Part shown: piece after piece, positions 16,930-17,634 of the stretch
Position numbering within the stretch: the first letter of the stretch is position 1
How the letters are laid out: the number at the start of each line of letters is the position of its first letter
Assembly: GCA_035940955.1 (NCBI GenBank)
Contig: DASZEJ010000054.1
Coordinates: 1-17,634 of the forward strand
Direction of reading: 5' to 3'
Source: CADCVT01 sp035940955
GTDB taxonomy: Bacteria > Actinomycetota > Thermoleophilia > Solirubrobacterales > Solirubrobacteraceae
Length of the DNA stretch: 17,634 nucleotides
Program-made: the position numbers and the translations under genes
Notes under the pieces: model-generated
What the model was told of the DNA's origin: nothing
The model's database searches: none
The model's input: only the letters and a program-made list of their open reading frames with translations

Positions 16930-17081
16930 ACGGGCCGCTGCGCGACGAGCGGGGCGCCGCTATCCAGCCGGCCGTGGTCATCGGGCAGCCCGTCGAGGAG
17001 CGGCCCGACGTCGGCGTGCGCGTCCATGGCAGGGCGCCGGCGCTCACGACCATCGCGATCCCGGCCGACGAGGGTCTGTGA
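16881..17081 (+). pseudogene. 66-codon coding remnant in a shifted frame after the nitrilase-like gene
   Basis: From about 16863 the frame one base behind that of the nitrilase-like gene shows normal coding composition, with nearly all codons ending in G or C, up to TGA 17079-17081. GTG 16881 could start it. The peptide contains SVTVVVNGPLRDERGAAIQP and ends in LTTIAIPADEGL, so it looks like real beta-rich protein rather than shadow. It does not resemble the missing nitrilase Cys region. It is either the C-terminus of the same disrupted gene or the end of another gene fused by deletion. It could also be a small intact gene. No function can be given. Confidence 0.5.
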
Positions 17082-17118
17082 CAAGATGTTGACAAGATTG
17101 ATGACAGCGGGGTAGGCT
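17079..17118 (+). promoter_or_regulatory. near-consensus promoter with tandem TGACAAGAT repeats
   Basis: TTGACA (17089-17094), an 18-base spacer and TAGGCT (17113-17118) form a strong sigma-70-type promoter. The -10 box ends six bases before ATG 17125. TGACAAGAT occurs at 17079-17087 and again at 17090-17098, an 11-base period that matches one helical turn. A further TGACA lies at 17102-17106. The second repeat overlaps the -35 box. Because the next gene encodes a winged-helix protein, autoregulation through these repeats is plausible. Confidence 0.65.
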
Positions 17119-17124
17119 CCGACC

Positions 17125-17634
17125 ATGGCCGTCACCGAACGGGCCGTGACGCAGCGTCCGGTGCGCGAGGTCGTGCAGGCGCTGCAGGACGCGCTTGCGC
17201 GCCACGACCAGGCGGCCGCGGAGGCGGTCCTCGACCAGCTGGGCGCCGTGACCGACGAGACGGTCGAGAGTGGCGACGTCCGCCGCATCGCAGTGGAGCG
17301 CGACCGGCTGGATCGGGTCGCGCGGGCGCTCCGGGACGTCCCGGGCCACGTCGCGGGGGCGTTCGCGCTCGGGTACCTCGCCGACGCCGATCGCCGCCTC
17401 GACCGCGCGCGCACCAAGCTGCTCGGCGAGCACGCCGCCGAGCGACGCGAGCGCGAGGCGTCCGGCGTGCGCGAGCGCGTGCTGGCGCTGCTGGACGAGC
17501 CGCGGCGCCCGCGCGAGATCGCCGACGCGCTGGGCTGCGACCCGTCGCAGGTCTCCCGCGCGCTGCGCGAGCTGCGCGAGCAGGGCCGCGTCGCGGTCCA
17601 CGAGCCGCCGGCCGGCGGGGCCGGCGACCGTCGC
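17125..17634 (+). CDS. winged-helix DNA-binding regulator, MarR/ArsR-like (3' partial)
   Basis: An open frame of 170 codons begins at ATG 17125 and runs off the right edge with no stop. Residues 1-112 are largely helical and charged (ALQDALARHDQAAAEAVLDQ, RRLDRARTKLLGEH) with no recognised ligand domain. Residues about 114-160 form a winged helix: VRERVLALLDEPRRPREIAD, ALGCDPSQVSRALRELREQG and RVAVHEPP. The recognition helix DPSQVSRALREL is typical of MarR/ArsR/IclR-like repressors. It ends at the window edge with a Gly-rich wing (GGAGDRR). Codons are slightly less GC-biased than in the pilus genes. The promoter carries direct repeats that may be its own operator. The target and signal are unknown. 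Confidence 0.8.
   Translation, partial: MAVTERAVTQRPVREVVQALQDALARHDQAAAEAVLDQLGAVTDETVESGDVRRIAVERDRLDRVARALRDVPGHVAGAFALGYLADADRRLDRARTKLLGEHAAERREREASGVRERVLALLDEPRRPREIADALGCDPSQVSRALRELREQGRVAVHEPPAGGAGDRR

Overview
The window is very GC-rich, with codons ending almost always in G or C. Its gene order (mltG, shikimate dehydrogenase, then the type IV pilus motor genes pilB/pilT/pilC) suggests an actinobacterium, most likely of the class Thermoleophilia (Solirubrobacter/Conexibacter-like). That placement is inferred from gene order and composition, not from a marker gene. No rRNA, tRNA, CRISPR array or insertion sequence was seen, and no gene-free stretch exceeds about 100 bases.

Region 1 (1-3513, + strand) is housekeeping. 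It holds the tail of an unidentified gene, the lytic transglycosylase MltG with a long proline-rich cytoplasmic arm, a short-chain dehydrogenase and the shikimate dehydrogenase AroE. The last three genes overlap by 1 to 4 bases and look co-translated. Region 2 (3560-9764) carries the type IV pilus motor: PilB (extension ATPase), PilT (retraction ATPase) and PilC (inner-membrane platform). A full-length ftsH protease gene lies on the opposite strand between pilB and pilT. Its stop codon interlocks with that of pilB in a shared CTAG. Region 3 (9784-10454) is a VapBC toxin-antitoxin pair with a perfect 8-bp inverted repeat over its promoter and start codon.

Region 4 (10451-15861) encodes what looks like a complete trans-4-hydroxy-L-proline degradation route. 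On the minus strand lie a GntR/FCD regulator, a DapA-family deaminase, a hydroxyproline 2-epimerase and an FAD-dependent D-hydroxyproline dehydrogenase, joined by 4-base start/stop overlaps. Divergent on the plus strand is the alpha-ketoglutarate semialdehyde dehydrogenase. Hydroxyproline would be epimerised, oxidised, deaminated and oxidised again to alpha-ketoglutarate. A perfect palindrome in the 47-bp divergent gap is the natural candidate operator. No transporter is visible.

Region 5 (15889-17634) is the least ordinary. A nitrilase-fold protein keeps its Glu and Lys active-site residues, but its reading frame degenerates before the catalytic Cys. A 66-codon fragment in another frame follows. 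Then comes a winged-helix regulator, cut by the window edge, with a near-consensus promoter carrying tandem TGACAAGAT repeats.

Two patterns recur. Both convergent gene junctions share a palindromic CTAG as overlapping stop codons. Four plus-strand genes have a TANNNT -10-like hexamer ending 6-7 bases before the start codon, which suggests leaderless transcripts.
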